From Hymenobacter monticola (GTDB lineage Bacteria > Bacteroidota > Bacteroidia > Cytophagales > Hymenobacteraceae), in assembly GCF_022811645.1 (NCBI RefSeq), contig NZ_CP094534.1, positions 3,720,001 through 3,784,000 of the forward strand: a stretch of 64,000 nucleotides of DNA, written 5' to 3'. The notes under the pieces were generated by a model. It saw only the letters and a list, made by a program, of their open reading frames with translations, was not told the origin of the DNA and did not search any database. Both the position numbers and the translations under genes were made by a program. Positions 1 to 8,424 of the stretch are shown here, piece after piece; the first letter of the stretch is position 1; every line of letters begins with the position of its first letter.

Positions 1-2223
1 ATCACCCGCTTCCCGCCCGATGCCCGCGCCGGCCACGGCCACCACCAAGCCAGCGCCATCCTCGCCGCCGAAGCCTTCGACGCCGCCGGCGACCCCAAGC
101 GCTTCCCCGAACAGCTCCAGTACGTGCAAGCCTGGCAGCCCAAGCGCCTGCTCTGGAACACCGGCAGCTTCTTCGTGAAGCCCGGCGAAAACATGGACGG
201 CTACCTCAAGCTCGACGCCGGCGGCTACAACCCCCTGCTGGGCCAGAGCTACGGCGAAATCGCGGCCCGCAGCCGCAGCAACCACCGCAGCCAGGGCTTC
301 GGCTCGGCCGCCCAGCGGGGCGAGGCGCTGGAGTATTTCCAGCCCGTGAAAGGCGACAAGGCCACCAAAGACCTGTTCGAAGGCGTGGACCAGACCTGGA
401 ACCGCGTGCCCGGCGGCGCGGCCGTGGGCAAGCTCATCGAGGAGGTGATTCGCAAGTACGACCCAAGCAACCCCAGCGCCAGCGTGGCGGGGCTGCTGAA
501 GGTGCGGGAAGCGGTAGAAAAGATGGTTTCTTCTTCTTACAACAGCCAAGCAACTCGTGATTCAAATGCGACATTCTGGGCCTTGGAAAAAGAAGCAGAA
601 GTGCAAACACTAATTCAGGCAGCCTCGGGTATTTATGTTGATGCTGTTGCAGATGTTCCCACTGCAGTGGCAGGGCAGAAGCTGATTATTAATCTGGAAG
701 TCGCAAACAGAGCAACAGCACCACTAAAAATCAATTCCATCAGTAGTTTCGGTTTGGTATCTATTGACACAGCCTTTGAAAAACCAATTGTCGTTGATGC
801 CGGCAAAGCTTTACGGATGCCATTGCATGGTACTGTAAGCACATTCTTGTCAAGCGACGGTTTCGCGAAGGGAGCGAAGAAACGTGACATCAAAGAGAAA
901 CAATATCCTGCTTTTTCCCAGCCGTATTGGTTGTTAGAAAAAGGCTCAGTTGGAATGTATGCCATCCCCAACCAGTATGTTGTTGGTCGCACAACCTTGT
1001 ACCCGCCGTTGAGCGCAATTTCATCATCTGGTTCCGGTGGAATGCAAAACGTTGTTACACCAGGTCAACACTTGATTGGAAACGCAGAGAATGGACCAAT
1101 TGCCAGTATCGCAGTATTTACATCAGCAGGTAATGCATCAATTCTGGGTTCTGCTATTCAATACAAACACACCGACCCGGTGCTGGGCGAATTATACCAG
1201 CCGCTGGCCGTGGTGCCGCCCGTGCTGGTGAACCTGCCGCCCGCCCGTTCCTACGTCTTCGCCGATGCCCAGCCCAAGACCGTGCCCGTCACGCTGCGGG
1301 CCGGGCGCGCCGGGGTGAGCGGCCGCCTGGCCCTGGCCCTGCCCGCCGGCTGGAAGTGCGAGCCCGCCACCGCCGACTTCGCCCTCGCCGCCAAAGACGA
1401 GGAGTTGACCGTGAACTTCCAGGTGCAGCCCCTGGCCGGCGCCGCGCCCGGCCGCGCCGAGCTGCGCGCCACCGCCACCGTGGCCGGCCAGGCCTACGCC
1501 CGCGGCATCCAGAAGATTGAGTACCCGCACATCCCCACGCAGTTCCTCTTCCCCGAGGCCGTGGCCCCGCTGGTGAAGCTCGACCTGAAGCGGCGCGGCC
1601 AGAACGTGGCCTACCTCATGGGCGCCGGCGACGAAGTGCCCGATGCCCTGCGCCAAATTGGCTACAACGTGACGCTACTGAAACCTGAGGAGCTGAACGC
1701 CGCCAACCTGAAAAAATATGATGCCCTGGTGCTGGGCGTCCGCGCCTACAACACCGTGGACCGGCTCAAAACCCAGCAGCCCGAAATCCTCAAATACATC
1801 GAGCAGGGCGGCAACGTGGTGGTGCAATACGTGGTGAACCGCGGCACCGTGATGCCCGAAATCGGCCCCTACCCGATGAGCCTCAGCACCGACCGCGTGA
1901 CCGTGGAAGATGCCCCCGTGACCCTGAAGAAGCACCAACTGCTGGCCGCCCCCAACAAAATCACCGAGCAGGATTTCCGCGGTTGGGTGCAGGAGCAGGG
2001 CCTTTACTATCCCTCAAAATGGGACCCGAAATACCAGACCGTCATCTCCAGCAGCGACCCCGGTGAGGCCCCCAAGGAAAGCGCCATTCTGGTGACGGAC
2101 TACGGCAAGGGGCACTACATCTACACCGGGCTGTCGCTGTTTCGGGAGTTGCCGGCCGGCGTGCCGGGCGCGTACCGGCTGATTACGAACATGATTTCCT
2201 ACGGGAAGGAAGTGGCGCAGTAG
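1..2223 (+). CDS. PIG-L family deacetylase, 5' truncated by the window edge
   Basis: The frame is open from the first base, so the gene starts upstream; 740 residues are visible. The first ~32 contain the histidine motif GHGHHQAS of the C-terminal metal site of PIG-L/LmbE-like zinc deacetylases; the N-terminal AHPDD-type motif must lie outside the window. Beta-sandwich segments follow, and the last ~190 residues (YDALVLGVRAYNT, GGNVVVQYV) look like a ThuA/GATase-like alpha-beta domain, as in large Bacteroidota PIG-L proteins. The family removes N-acetyl groups from sugars or conjugates; the substrate here cannot be told. The central third of the visible gene is markedly AT-rich with an unbroken frame. 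The TAG stop lies inside a repeat arm. Confidence 0.8.
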   Translation: MTRFPPDARAGHGHHQASAILAAEAFDAAGDPKRFPEQLQYVQAWQPKRLLWNTGSFFVKPGENMDGYLKLDAGGYNPLLGQSYGEIAARSRSNHRSQGFGSAAQRGEALEYFQPVKGDKATKDLFEGVDQTWNRVPGGAAVGKLIEEVIRKYDPSNPSASVAGLLKVREAVEKMVSSSYNSQATRDSNATFWALEKEAEVQTLIQAASGIYVDAVADVPTAVAGQKLIINLEVANRATAPLKINSISSFGLVSIDTAFEKPIVVDAGKALRMPLHGTVSTFLSSDGFAKGAKKRDIKEKQYPAFSQPYWLLEKGSVGMYAIPNQYVVGRTTLYPPLSAISSSGSGGMQNVVTPGQHLIGNAENGPIASIAVFTSAGNASILGSAIQYKHTDPVLGELYQPLAVVPPVLVNLPPARSYVFADAQPKTVPVTLRAGRAGVSGRLALALPAGWKCEPATADFALAAKDEELTVNFQVQPLAGAAPGRAELRATATVAGQAYARGIQKIEYPHIPTQFLFPEAVAPLVKLDLKRRGQNVAYLMGAGDEVPDALRQIGYNVTLLKPEELNAANLKKYDALVLGVRAYNTVDRLKTQQPEILKYIEQGGNVVVQYVVNRGTVMPEIGPYPMSLSTDRVTVEDAPVTLKKHQLLAAPNKITEQDFRGWVQEQGLYYPSKWDPKYQTVISSSDPGEAPKESAILVTDYGKGHYIYTGLSLFRELPAGVPGAYRLITNMISYGKEVAQ
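520..1185 (+). other. AT-rich block inside the PIG-L gene
   Basis: Composition and codon choice change sharply at both ends. Hand counts for three 60-base lines inside (from 541, 661 and 721) give 27, 29 and 22 G+C, against 43 of 60 in the line from 241. Codons inside are often A/T-ending (AAA, GAA, ATT, GTT), while the flanks almost always end in G/C. The frame is continuous and family-like features persist (PYWLL, GMYAIP, QYKHTDPVLGELY). It is probably a recombined segment from a lower-GC relative; an assembly chimera is the alternative. Confidence 0.7.
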
Positions 2224-2250
2224 AGATGCAATATGTTGCGTCTCGTCGTT
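2220..2250 (+). repeat. Single arm of GTAGAGACGCA repeat family
   Basis: The bases GTAGAGATGCAATATGTTGC and the following TCTCGTCGTT match the arms of the inverted repeats near 5.2 kb and 40.6 kb. Only one arm is present here. Its TAG is the stop codon of the upstream PIG-L gene. Confidence 0.7.
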
Positions 2251-2302
2251 AGCTCCGCTGACCTTCGGTTGAACGACAACTTAGAACGACCAGCACCAAA
2301 CG

Positions 2303-2310
2303 TATTTTTG
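2303..2310 (+). promoter_or_regulatory. Bacteroidota -7 box TATTTTTG
   Basis: TATTTTTG fits the TAnnTTTG consensus and ends four bases before the ATG of the Uma2-like gene. No clear TTG -33 element is visible at the expected 19-21 bases upstream, so this rests on the -7 box alone. If real, the transcript would be almost leaderless. Confidence 0.4.
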
Positions 2311-2314
2311 CCCC

Positions 2315-2926
2315 ATGTCCGCACCCATCACATCCATCGACCAACTCGACCCGAACGGCATCTACACCTATGCCGACTACCTCACTTGGCAGTTCACCGA
2401 GTTGGTAGAATTGCTGCGCGGCAAAATCATGCGCCGCATGAGTGCACCTACTGACCGGCACCAAGCCTTGCTGGGGGAGTTGTATCTAGCGTTCGGTAAC
2501 CACTTGCGGCGGCAGCGTTGCCAGGTGCGGATGGCCCCCTATGATGTACGTTTGCCCAAACGCGGCACAACTGCTGATGAGGCCATTTATACCGTGGTGC
2601 AGCCGGATTTGTGCGTCATCTGCGACCCGAGCAAAATTGAGCCGCGCGGCTGCCTGGGCGCACCCGACCTGATTATTGAAGTAGCCTCGCCCCGCACGGC
2701 CGCCCGCGACTGGAAAGACAAGTTCGACCTCTACGAAGAAGCCGGCGTGCGCGAGTACTGGATTGTGCTGCCGCAGGACAACGACGTTTCCGTGTTCGTC
2801 CTCGACGATGTCACCGCCCGCTACCGCTTGGTGGGCGAGTACGCCAGCCCCGGCCTCATCCCATGCCAAGTGCTGCCCGGCCTGAACCTGGATTGGGCCG
2901 ATGTATTCGCCGAAAATCCGGTTTAG
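2315..2926 (+). CDS. Uma2-like (DUF820) PD-(D/E)XK nuclease-fold protein
   Basis: A 203-residue protein of the usual length for the Uma2/DUF820 family, which has a restriction-endonuclease-like fold and unknown function. Visible signatures are the N-terminal YTYADYLTW segment, VQPDLCVIC around residue 97, and GAPDLIIEVASP followed by WKDKFDLYEEAGVREYWIV, which carry the acidic and lysine positions of the PD-(D/E)XK core. No signal peptide; cytoplasmic. Copies of this family are often scattered and solitary, as here. A hairpin terminator follows directly. Confidence 0.85.
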   Translation: MSAPITSIDQLDPNGIYTYADYLTWQFTELVELLRGKIMRRMSAPTDRHQALLGELYLAFGNHLRRQRCQVRMAPYDVRLPKRGTTADEAIYTVVQPDLCVICDPSKIEPRGCLGAPDLIIEVASPRTAARDWKDKFDLYEEAGVREYWIVLPQDNDVSVFVLDDVTARYRLVGEYASPGLIPCQVLPGLNLDWADVFAENPV

Positions 2927-2956
2927 CGCGGTTTTCCTGCCTCCCAATTTTACTTT

Positions 2957-3000
2957 GCGGGTCGTTTGGGCATTTACTTGCCCGAACGACCCGCTTTCTT
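2957..3000 (+). terminator. Rho-independent terminator after the Uma2-like gene
   Basis: Sixteen-base arms (GCGGGTCGTTTGGGCA and its complement with one G-T pair) enclose a 6-base loop and are followed by TTTCTT. It lies 30 bases after the stop codon. Confidence 0.75.
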
Positions 3001-3030
3001 ATCAAGCTTTTCTCCCAATCTGCGCCGCCG

Positions 3031-3075
3031 TGGCTCCCCCTCTCCCGGAGGGGAGGGGGCCGGGGGGTGGGGTTC
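3031..3075. repeat. CCCCCGGCCCCTCTCC-type repeat
   Basis: CCCCCTCTCCCGGAGGGGAG followed by GGGGCCGGGGGGTGGGG is a copy of the CTCACCCCCGGCCCCTCTCC family seen also near 46.1, 51.5, 51.6 and 52.4 kb. It occupies the space where the promoter/leader of the aspartate kinase gene would be expected. Confidence 0.7.
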
Positions 3076-3080
3076 TCCTT

Positions 3081-4457
3081 ATGCTCACAGTTGAAAAAAT
3101 CGGCGGCACCTCGATGACCGCCTTCGCCCACGTCCTCGACAACATCATCTTCCACAAGCGCGAAGGCGCGGCCCTCTACAACCGCGTGTTCGTGGTGTCG
3201 GCCTACGCCAACGTCACCAACTGGCTGCTCGAAAACAAGAAAACCGGCGAGCCCGGCGTGTACCACCGCATCACCCAAGGGCAGGAGTTTCGCTCGGCGC
3301 TGCAGCAGGTGGCCGAGCAGCTGAAGGAGCTGAACAAAAATTACGAGCCGCTGGGCCTGAACCTGGCCGTGGCCGACGCCTTCATTCAGCAGCGCGTCGA
3401 CCAGGCCCAGGTGTACCTGGATAGCCTGGTGAACGTGCTGGCCTCGGGCTACGTGAACAGCGCGAACATCCTGCAGGCGGCCCGCGAAATCCTGGCCTCG
3501 ATAGGGGAGGCGCACTCGGCCTTCAACTCGGTGAATATTTTGCTCAACAAAGGGGTGCACGCCACGTTGGTCGACCTCAGCGGCTTCGACGACGCCCAGG
3601 CCCTGACCATTGATGAGCGCATCCGCCAGGCATTTGGCGACATCGATTTTCTGAAAACCATTTGCATTGCCACCGGCTACACCAAGGGCACAGAGGGCAT
3701 CATGCGCGAGTTCGACCGGGGCTATTCCGAAGTTACTTTCAGCAAGATAGCCGTGGCCGTGCATCCGCAGGAGGCCATTATTCACAAGGAATACCACCTC
3801 AGCTCGGCCGACCCCGGGCTGGTGGGCGTGGACCAGGTGCGGCCCATCGGCTTCACCAACTACGACGTGGCCGACCAGCTGGCCGACGTGGGCATGGAGG
3901 CCATTCACCCCAAGGCGTCGAAGCCGCTGGAAATAAACGCCATCAACCTGCGCATCAAAAACACCTTCGAGCCCGACCACCCCGGCACGCTCATCACCCG
4001 CGATTTTGTGTCGAAAGACAAGCACATCGAAGTCATCACCGGCACCGAGAAAGTCGTCATCATCGACATCCACGAGCCGCTGATGGTGGGCGCCGCCGGC
4101 TTCGACCTGCACCTGATGCAGGTGTTTTTCGACCTCGGCGTGAGCTACATCTTCAAGGCCACCAGCGCCAACAGCATCTCGCTCGTTATCTGGGAGAAAG
4201 ACCTCAAGCCCCAGCTCATGGCCGCCCTTGAGGCCAAGTACGAAAGCATCACCGTGGAGCCGGCCGCCCTGGTCTGCCTCATTGGCTCCAACATCGACGA
4301 GCCCGGCCTGCTGGCCCGCGCCGCCCGCGCCCTGGCCGATGCCGGCATCAACATCCGCAGCGCCGGCTTTGCCCTGCGCAAGGTCAACATCCAGTTCATC
4401 GTGGGCCGCGAGGACTACCAAACGGCCATCATCGCGCTGAACCAGGCGCTGGGGTAA
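3081..4457 (+). CDS. Aspartate kinase
   Basis: A 458-residue monofunctional aspartokinase, phosphorylating L-aspartate in the first step of the lysine/threonine/methionine and diaminopimelate branch. The start ATG was chosen because the following MLTVEKIGGTSM carries the family's N-terminal K-x-GGTS nucleotide motif; upstream in-frame codons run through a repeat. VSAYANVTNWLLE and DFVSKDKHIEV are typical. The amino-acid kinase domain covers about residues 1-300 and tandem ACT domains the rest (VCLIGSNIDEPGLLARAARAL, NIRSAGFALRKVNIQFIV), implying allosteric feedback by an end-product amino acid. Which one cannot be read from the sequence. Confidence 0.92.
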   Translation: MLTVEKIGGTSMTAFAHVLDNIIFHKREGAALYNRVFVVSAYANVTNWLLENKKTGEPGVYHRITQGQEFRSALQQVAEQLKELNKNYEPLGLNLAVADAFIQQRVDQAQVYLDSLVNVLASGYVNSANILQAAREILASIGEAHSAFNSVNILLNKGVHATLVDLSGFDDAQALTIDERIRQAFGDIDFLKTICIATGYTKGTEGIMREFDRGYSEVTFSKIAVAVHPQEAIIHKEYHLSSADPGLVGVDQVRPIGFTNYDVADQLADVGMEAIHPKASKPLEINAINLRIKNTFEPDHPGTLITRDFVSKDKHIEVITGTEKVVIIDIHEPLMVGAAGFDLHLMQVFFDLGVSYIFKATSANSISLVIWEKDLKPQLMAALEAKYESITVEPAALVCLIGSNIDEPGLLARAARALADAGINIRSAGFALRKVNIQFIVGREDYQTAIIALNQALG

Positions 4458-4467
4458 CATTATGCAA

Positions 4468-4554
4468 GGGTGGGAGGGTATGGGGGCAGGAGGGCAGGAG
4501 GTTCAAAATACGCTGCCACAACTCTTACCCTCATACCCTCTTACCCCCATGCCC
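4468..4554. repeat. Imperfect inverted repeat, GGAGGGTATGGGGG family
   Basis: A G-rich left half (GGAGGGTATGGGGGCAGGAG) faces a C-rich right half (ACCCTCATACCCTCTTACCC). The left half nearly repeats the one near 14.05 kb. It starts 10 bases after the aspartate kinase stop and runs up to the next start codon. Confidence 0.65.
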
Positions 4555-5199
4555 TCAACTATGACGCTCCGCCAGTTCCTCCTCTTCACGGCCATCTCGC
4601 TGCCGGCTTGCGTGCTGCTCATTTTGTTTCTCGACCAGCCGCTGGCCGGGTTCATTCACGGCCATTTCACGTGGTCGGCCCCGTTCTTCGGCGCCCTCAC
4701 CGCCGCCGCCGACCGCACCCACGACGCGCTGATGACGCACCTGCTCGGCCTGCCCGTCATCTTTCTGGTGCTGGGGCTGGCCTTCGCCGTGGGGCGCTAC
4801 GGGCTGAAACGGCGCGGCGCCACGCTGTTTCTCGTGTTGCTGCTCACCCACGAGTTCAGCATGGTGCTGGCCCGGGTGCTGAAAGGTGCTGTGCACCGCC
4901 TGCGGCCCGAGGTACAGTTTGGAAGCGGGTATGCGGGCACGGGCCTGTGGGCCACGGGGCCGCACAACGACTCGTTTCCCTCCTACCACACAGCGGTTTA
5001 TTTCAGCCTGTTTTGGCCGCTGGCGCTGGCATTTCCCCGGTTTCGGGTGCCGCTGCTGGTGCTGCCGTCGCTCATTGGGCTGGGCCGGCTGGTGCTGGGC
5101 GCGCACTACCTAAGCGACGTGTGGTTTTCGCTGTGGCTGGTGGTGGCCCTCACGTTCCTCTTTGGCTTGCTAGAAAAGCAGCGCCCGTCTGCGCTGTAG
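4549..5199 (+). CDS. PAP2-family membrane phosphatase
   Basis: A 216-residue polytopic membrane protein with the three phosphatidic-acid phosphatase type 2 motifs: KGAVHRLRP (K-x6-RP), FPSYHTAVYF (PSxH) and GRLVLGAHYLSDV (R-x5-H-x3-D). Such enzymes dephosphorylate lipid phosphates or undecaprenyl pyrophosphate on the outer face of the inner membrane; the exact substrate is not deducible. The start at MPSTMTLRQFLL was preferred because upstream in-frame codons lie in a repeat; MTLRQFLL four codons later is equally possible. Its TAG stop is part of the next repeat arm. Confidence 0.88.
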   Translation: MPSTMTLRQFLLFTAISLPACVLLILFLDQPLAGFIHGHFTWSAPFFGALTAAADRTHDALMTHLLGLPVIFLVLGLAFAVGRYGLKRRGATLFLVLLLTHEFSMVLARVLKGAVHRLRPEVQFGSGYAGTGLWATGPHNDSFPSYHTAVYFSLFWPLALAFPRFRVPLLVLPSLIGLGRLVLGAHYLSDVWFSLWLVVALTFLFGLLEKQRPSAL

Positions 5200-5293
5200 A
5201 AACGCGACACTTCGCGTCTCGGCATTGAACCGCAACTTTCGAACGACATCCCAACGGAGCGGGCGCCGAGACGCAAACTATTGCGTCTCTACA
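5195..5293. repeat. Imperfect inverted repeat, GTAGAGACGCA family
   Basis: Left arm TGTAGAAACGCGACACTTCG continuing to GGC, and right arm GCCGAGACGCAAACTATTGC ending in CTACA, pair with several mismatches around a ~40-base loop. The left arm supplies the stop codon of the PAP2 gene. Confidence 0.7.
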
Positions 5294-5353
5294 ACCAGAG
5301 AGCGCCGTTGCCGTTCAGCCCCACCACCGGCGCGTGCCGGTTTTTGCTTCTGC

Positions 5354-6247
5354 ATGAAAAATTACCGCTTACGCTTCGCCACTTCGCTGGCGCTAATACT
5401 ATTGCTGGCCCTGGCCGCCTGCACCGCCACCAAACCGGCCGTCAATCCCAAGCTGGTGGTGCTGGGCCACGCCGGCTCGGGCTTCTACACGCCCATCAGC
5501 CCCTTCAATTTCCGGCCGCCGAGCAGCTGGCGCGGCATCCGGCGGGCCCTGCTGCGCGGGGCCGACGGCGTGGAGGTGGACCTGCAGTTGAGCCGCGACA
5601 GCGTGGTGATGCTTTATCACGACCAGAAAATGGAGGACGGCAGCACCGGCACCGGCTGCATCAGCCAGCGCACGGCGGCCGAAATTACCCAGGCCCGCTA
5701 CCGCGGCGGCTTCCCCTACGACCTCATCCAGAAGGAGCGCCCCATCACCTTCGACACCCTTTTGGCTCGGCTCAACCGCCGACCCAGCTTCCCCAGCATC
5801 CACCTCGACCTGCACGAGGACGACCGGTGCCTGCCCGCCGGCCACCAGCAAGACCGCACGCCGCTGCTCGTGCGCCAGATAGCCCGCAGCCTGGCCCGCT
5901 ACCACGTGCCACCCGCCAAAGTTCTGTTTATCACGCAGGAAGGCCCCACCATCCGGCTGGCCCGTGCCGCCATGCCCGGCGTGCGCGTCGGCCTCGAAAT
6001 TGCCTCCGATGAGTTTGCGGCCGGCCTGCAATTGGCCCGGGCCGAGAAAGTGCCCACCGTGGTGCTCGACGCCGACCGCGTGACGCCCGAGCAAAGCGCT
6101 CAGGCCCACGCGGCCGGCTTTACGGTGGTGGTGTTCGGCGGCCGCTCGCCCAAAGACCTGCGCCGCGTGCTCGCCACCCAGCCCGATGAGATTGAAGTCG
6201 ACAACGTGAAGCGCCTGCTCATCATGCAGGGGCGGGGACCGAAGTAG
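5354..6247 (+). CDS. Glycerophosphodiester phosphodiesterase family lipoprotein
   Basis: A 297-residue protein starting MKNYRLRFATSLALILLLAL with a lipobox (LALAAC), so it is probably a lipoprotein of the envelope. The GDPD-type TIM barrel is shown by LGHAGSG (catalytic His region), DGVEVDLQLSRDSVVMLYHD (metal-binding Glu/Asp plus second His) and SIHLDLHEDD. Family members hydrolyse glycerophosphodiesters to glycerol-3-phosphate and an alcohol. HAGSG replaces the more common HRG, so the substrate may differ. The start was chosen for the signal peptide. Confidence 0.82.
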   Translation: MKNYRLRFATSLALILLLALAACTATKPAVNPKLVVLGHAGSGFYTPISPFNFRPPSSWRGIRRALLRGADGVEVDLQLSRDSVVMLYHDQKMEDGSTGTGCISQRTAAEITQARYRGGFPYDLIQKERPITFDTLLARLNRRPSFPSIHLDLHEDDRCLPAGHQQDRTPLLVRQIARSLARYHVPPAKVLFITQEGPTIRLARAAMPGVRVGLEIASDEFAAGLQLARAEKVPTVVLDADRVTPEQSAQAHAAGFTVVVFGGRSPKDLRRVLATQPDEIEVDNVKRLLIMQGRGPK

Positions 6248-6377
6248 GAGGAGACACTAAATGGAAAGGCTTTGCAAAGAGCCAAATAGTGTGTCATGCA
6301 GCGCGTCGCGAAGCATAAGCGGTTTACGGCAGGTTTCTACCTTTACCACCGCACTCCCATCCCCAACTTTGCCCTGC

Positions 6378-8348
6378 ATGAAACACTCTCTGCTATTAGC
6401 TGCCCTGCTTGCCACGGCCGCTGGCTGGCCTGCTTTTGCCCAACAGCCCGGCCCGCCTTACCCCCTATGGTCCGAGGGCGAAAAGGCCCGCTACGCCACC
6501 ATCATCGCTGATACGAGCTACATCAAGGAGCACTACAAAAAGACCGAGCACCAGGTGGCCATGCGCGACGGCGTGAAGCTCTACACCATCGTGTACGCGC
6601 CGAATGATGCCGACAAAGTGCGCTACCCCGTCATGCTCAACCGCACGCCCTACGCCATCGGGCCCTACAAGTCGGCCAAGATGAAGCTGAACCTGGGGCC
6701 GAGCAGCGAGATGATGCACGAAGGCTACATCTTTGTGTATCAGGACGTGCGCGGGCGCTACATGAGCGAAGGCACGTTTGTGGACGTGCGCCCGGAGAAG
6801 GAAACGCACAAGGGCAAAACCGACGTGGACGAAGGCACCGACACCTTCGACACCATTGAGTGGCTGCTGAAAGGCAAGGGTGCCCCCAAAAACAACGGCC
6901 GCGTGGGCCAGTGGGGCATCAGCTACCCCGGCTACTACACTGCCACGGGCCTGCTCGCCCGCCACCCGGCCCTGAAAGCCGCCTCGCCCCAGGCACCCAT
7001 CGCCGACTGGTTCTGGGACGACTTCCACCACAACGGCGCGTTTTTCCTGCCCCACGCCTTCAATTTCCTGGCCAGCTTTGGCCGGCCCCGCCCGCAGCCC
7101 ACGCCCACCGGCAACCCCGCCTTCAAGCACGGCACGCCCGACGGCTACGACTTTTTTATGAAGATGGGCCCATTGAAAAACGCTGACGCCCGCTACTACA
7201 AGGGCCAGGTGGGATTCTGGAACGACCTGGTGGAGCACCCTAACTACGACAGCTTCTGGCAGGCCCGCGACCTGCGCCCCCACCTCAAAAACCTGCAGCC
7301 CGGTACCGCCGTGCTCACCGTGGGCGGCTTCAACGACGCCGAGGACTTGTTCGGCGCCTTGCACATCTACAGCGCTATCGAAAAACAGAACCCCGGCCTG
7401 AATAACAAGCTGGTGATGGGCCCCTGGGTGCACGGCGGCTGGGCCCGCGGCTCGGGCGAAATCGTGGGCAACGTGGCCTACGGCGACGCGCCCTCGTTTT
7501 ATTACCAAAAGGAAATCGAGTCCAAATTCTTTAAATCCTACCTGAAAGACGGCAAGCCCGCCGACCTGCCCGAAGCCACCGTCTTCGAGGGGGGCACCAA
7601 TAAGTGGCGCACCTTTGACGCCTGGCCGCCCAAAGCCGCGCAGAGCCGCACGCTCTACTTCCGCCAGGCCGGCGGCCTCAGCTTCAGCCCGCCCACCGAC
7701 GGCACCAACGAGCGTCGCCGGGCCGATGTCAACTTCGAGTTTGACCAGTTTCTGAGCGACCCGGCCCACCCCGTGCCCTTCACCGAGGCCACCGCCACGG
7801 GCATGACCCGCGAGTACATGACCGACGACCAGCGCTTCGCCAGCCGCCGCCCCGACGTGCTCACCTACCAAACCGACGTCCTCACCGCCCCGCTCACCCT
7901 GGCCGGCCCCATTGAGGCGTTACTTCAAGTGGCCACCACCGGCACCGACGCCGACTGGGTGGTGAAAATCATCGACGTGTACCCCGACAACACCCCCGAT
8001 AACCCGCGCCTTAACCCCAGCGTGCGCCTCGGCGGCTACCAGCAGATGGTGCGCTCCGAGGTGATGCGCGGCCGTTTCCGTAACAGCTTCTCCAAGCCCG
8101 AGCCCTTCACACCCGGCCAGGTCACGGCCGTGCCCTTCACCGTGCAGGACCTCATGCACACCTTCCAGCCCGGCCACCGCCTCATGGTGCAGGTGCAAAG
8201 CACCTGGTTCCCGCTCGTCGACCGCAATCCGCAGAAGTACGTTGACAACATTTATAAGGCGGACGAGGCCGATTTTCAAGCCGCCACGCACCGGCTGTAC
8301 CACGCTCCCAGCCACGCCTCGCAACTGGTGCTGAAAGTGTTGCCGTAG
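6378..8348 (+). CDS. CocE/NonD family alpha/beta hydrolase (X-Pro dipeptidyl-peptidase S15-like)
   Basis: A 656-residue exported protein; residues 1-22 are a signal peptide ending AFAQ. An S15-type alpha/beta-hydrolase domain carries the nucleophile elbow GQWGISYPGYY with its serine near residue 183, and the oxyanion-type segment RTPYAIGPY/YQDVRGRY upstream. The last ~200 residues form the jelly-roll XPD_C domain (GPIEALLQVATTGTDADWVVKIIDVYP). Relatives act as acyl esterases, glutaryl-7-ACA acylases or X-prolyl peptidases, so a specific reaction cannot be assigned. It is followed by a strong terminator shared with the convergent gene. Confidence 0.9.
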   Translation: MKHSLLLAALLATAAGWPAFAQQPGPPYPLWSEGEKARYATIIADTSYIKEHYKKTEHQVAMRDGVKLYTIVYAPNDADKVRYPVMLNRTPYAIGPYKSAKMKLNLGPSSEMMHEGYIFVYQDVRGRYMSEGTFVDVRPEKETHKGKTDVDEGTDTFDTIEWLLKGKGAPKNNGRVGQWGISYPGYYTATGLLARHPALKAASPQAPIADWFWDDFHHNGAFFLPHAFNFLASFGRPRPQPTPTGNPAFKHGTPDGYDFFMKMGPLKNADARYYKGQVGFWNDLVEHPNYDSFWQARDLRPHLKNLQPGTAVLTVGGFNDAEDLFGALHIYSAIEKQNPGLNNKLVMGPWVHGGWARGSGEIVGNVAYGDAPSFYYQKEIESKFFKSYLKDGKPADLPEATVFEGGTNKWRTFDAWPPKAAQSRTLYFRQAGGLSFSPPTDGTNERRRADVNFEFDQFLSDPAHPVPFTEATATGMTREYMTDDQRFASRRPDVLTYQTDVLTAPLTLAGPIEALLQVATTGTDADWVVKIIDVYPDNTPDNPRLNPSVRLGGYQQMVRSEVMRGRFRNSFSKPEPFTPGQVTAVPFTVQDLMHTFQPGHRLMVQVQSTWFPLVDRNPQKYVDNIYKADEADFQAATHRLYHAPSHASQLVLKVLP

Positions 8349-8359
8349 AAAGGACTATA

Positions 8360-8400
8360 AGAAAAAAGCCCGCTCGGATGACCGAGCGGGCTTTTTTCTT
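8360..8400. terminator. Bidirectional terminator
   Basis: AAGAAAAAAGCCCGCTCGG and its complement enclose a 4-base loop; A-tract on one side and T-tract on the other let it serve both convergent genes. Confidence 0.9.
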
Positions 8401-8424
8401 ATAACGCTGAGCTTTTGACTAAAG

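Noticed and set aside
2856..4460. A 534-codon minus-strand open frame
   Set aside because: Shadow of the aspartate kinase gene with no recognisable domain.
4468..4554. In-frame ATG at 4462 as the start of the PAP2 protein
   Set aside because: The extra 29 residues come wholly from an intergenic repeat that also occurs near 14.05 kb, so they are unlikely to be translated.
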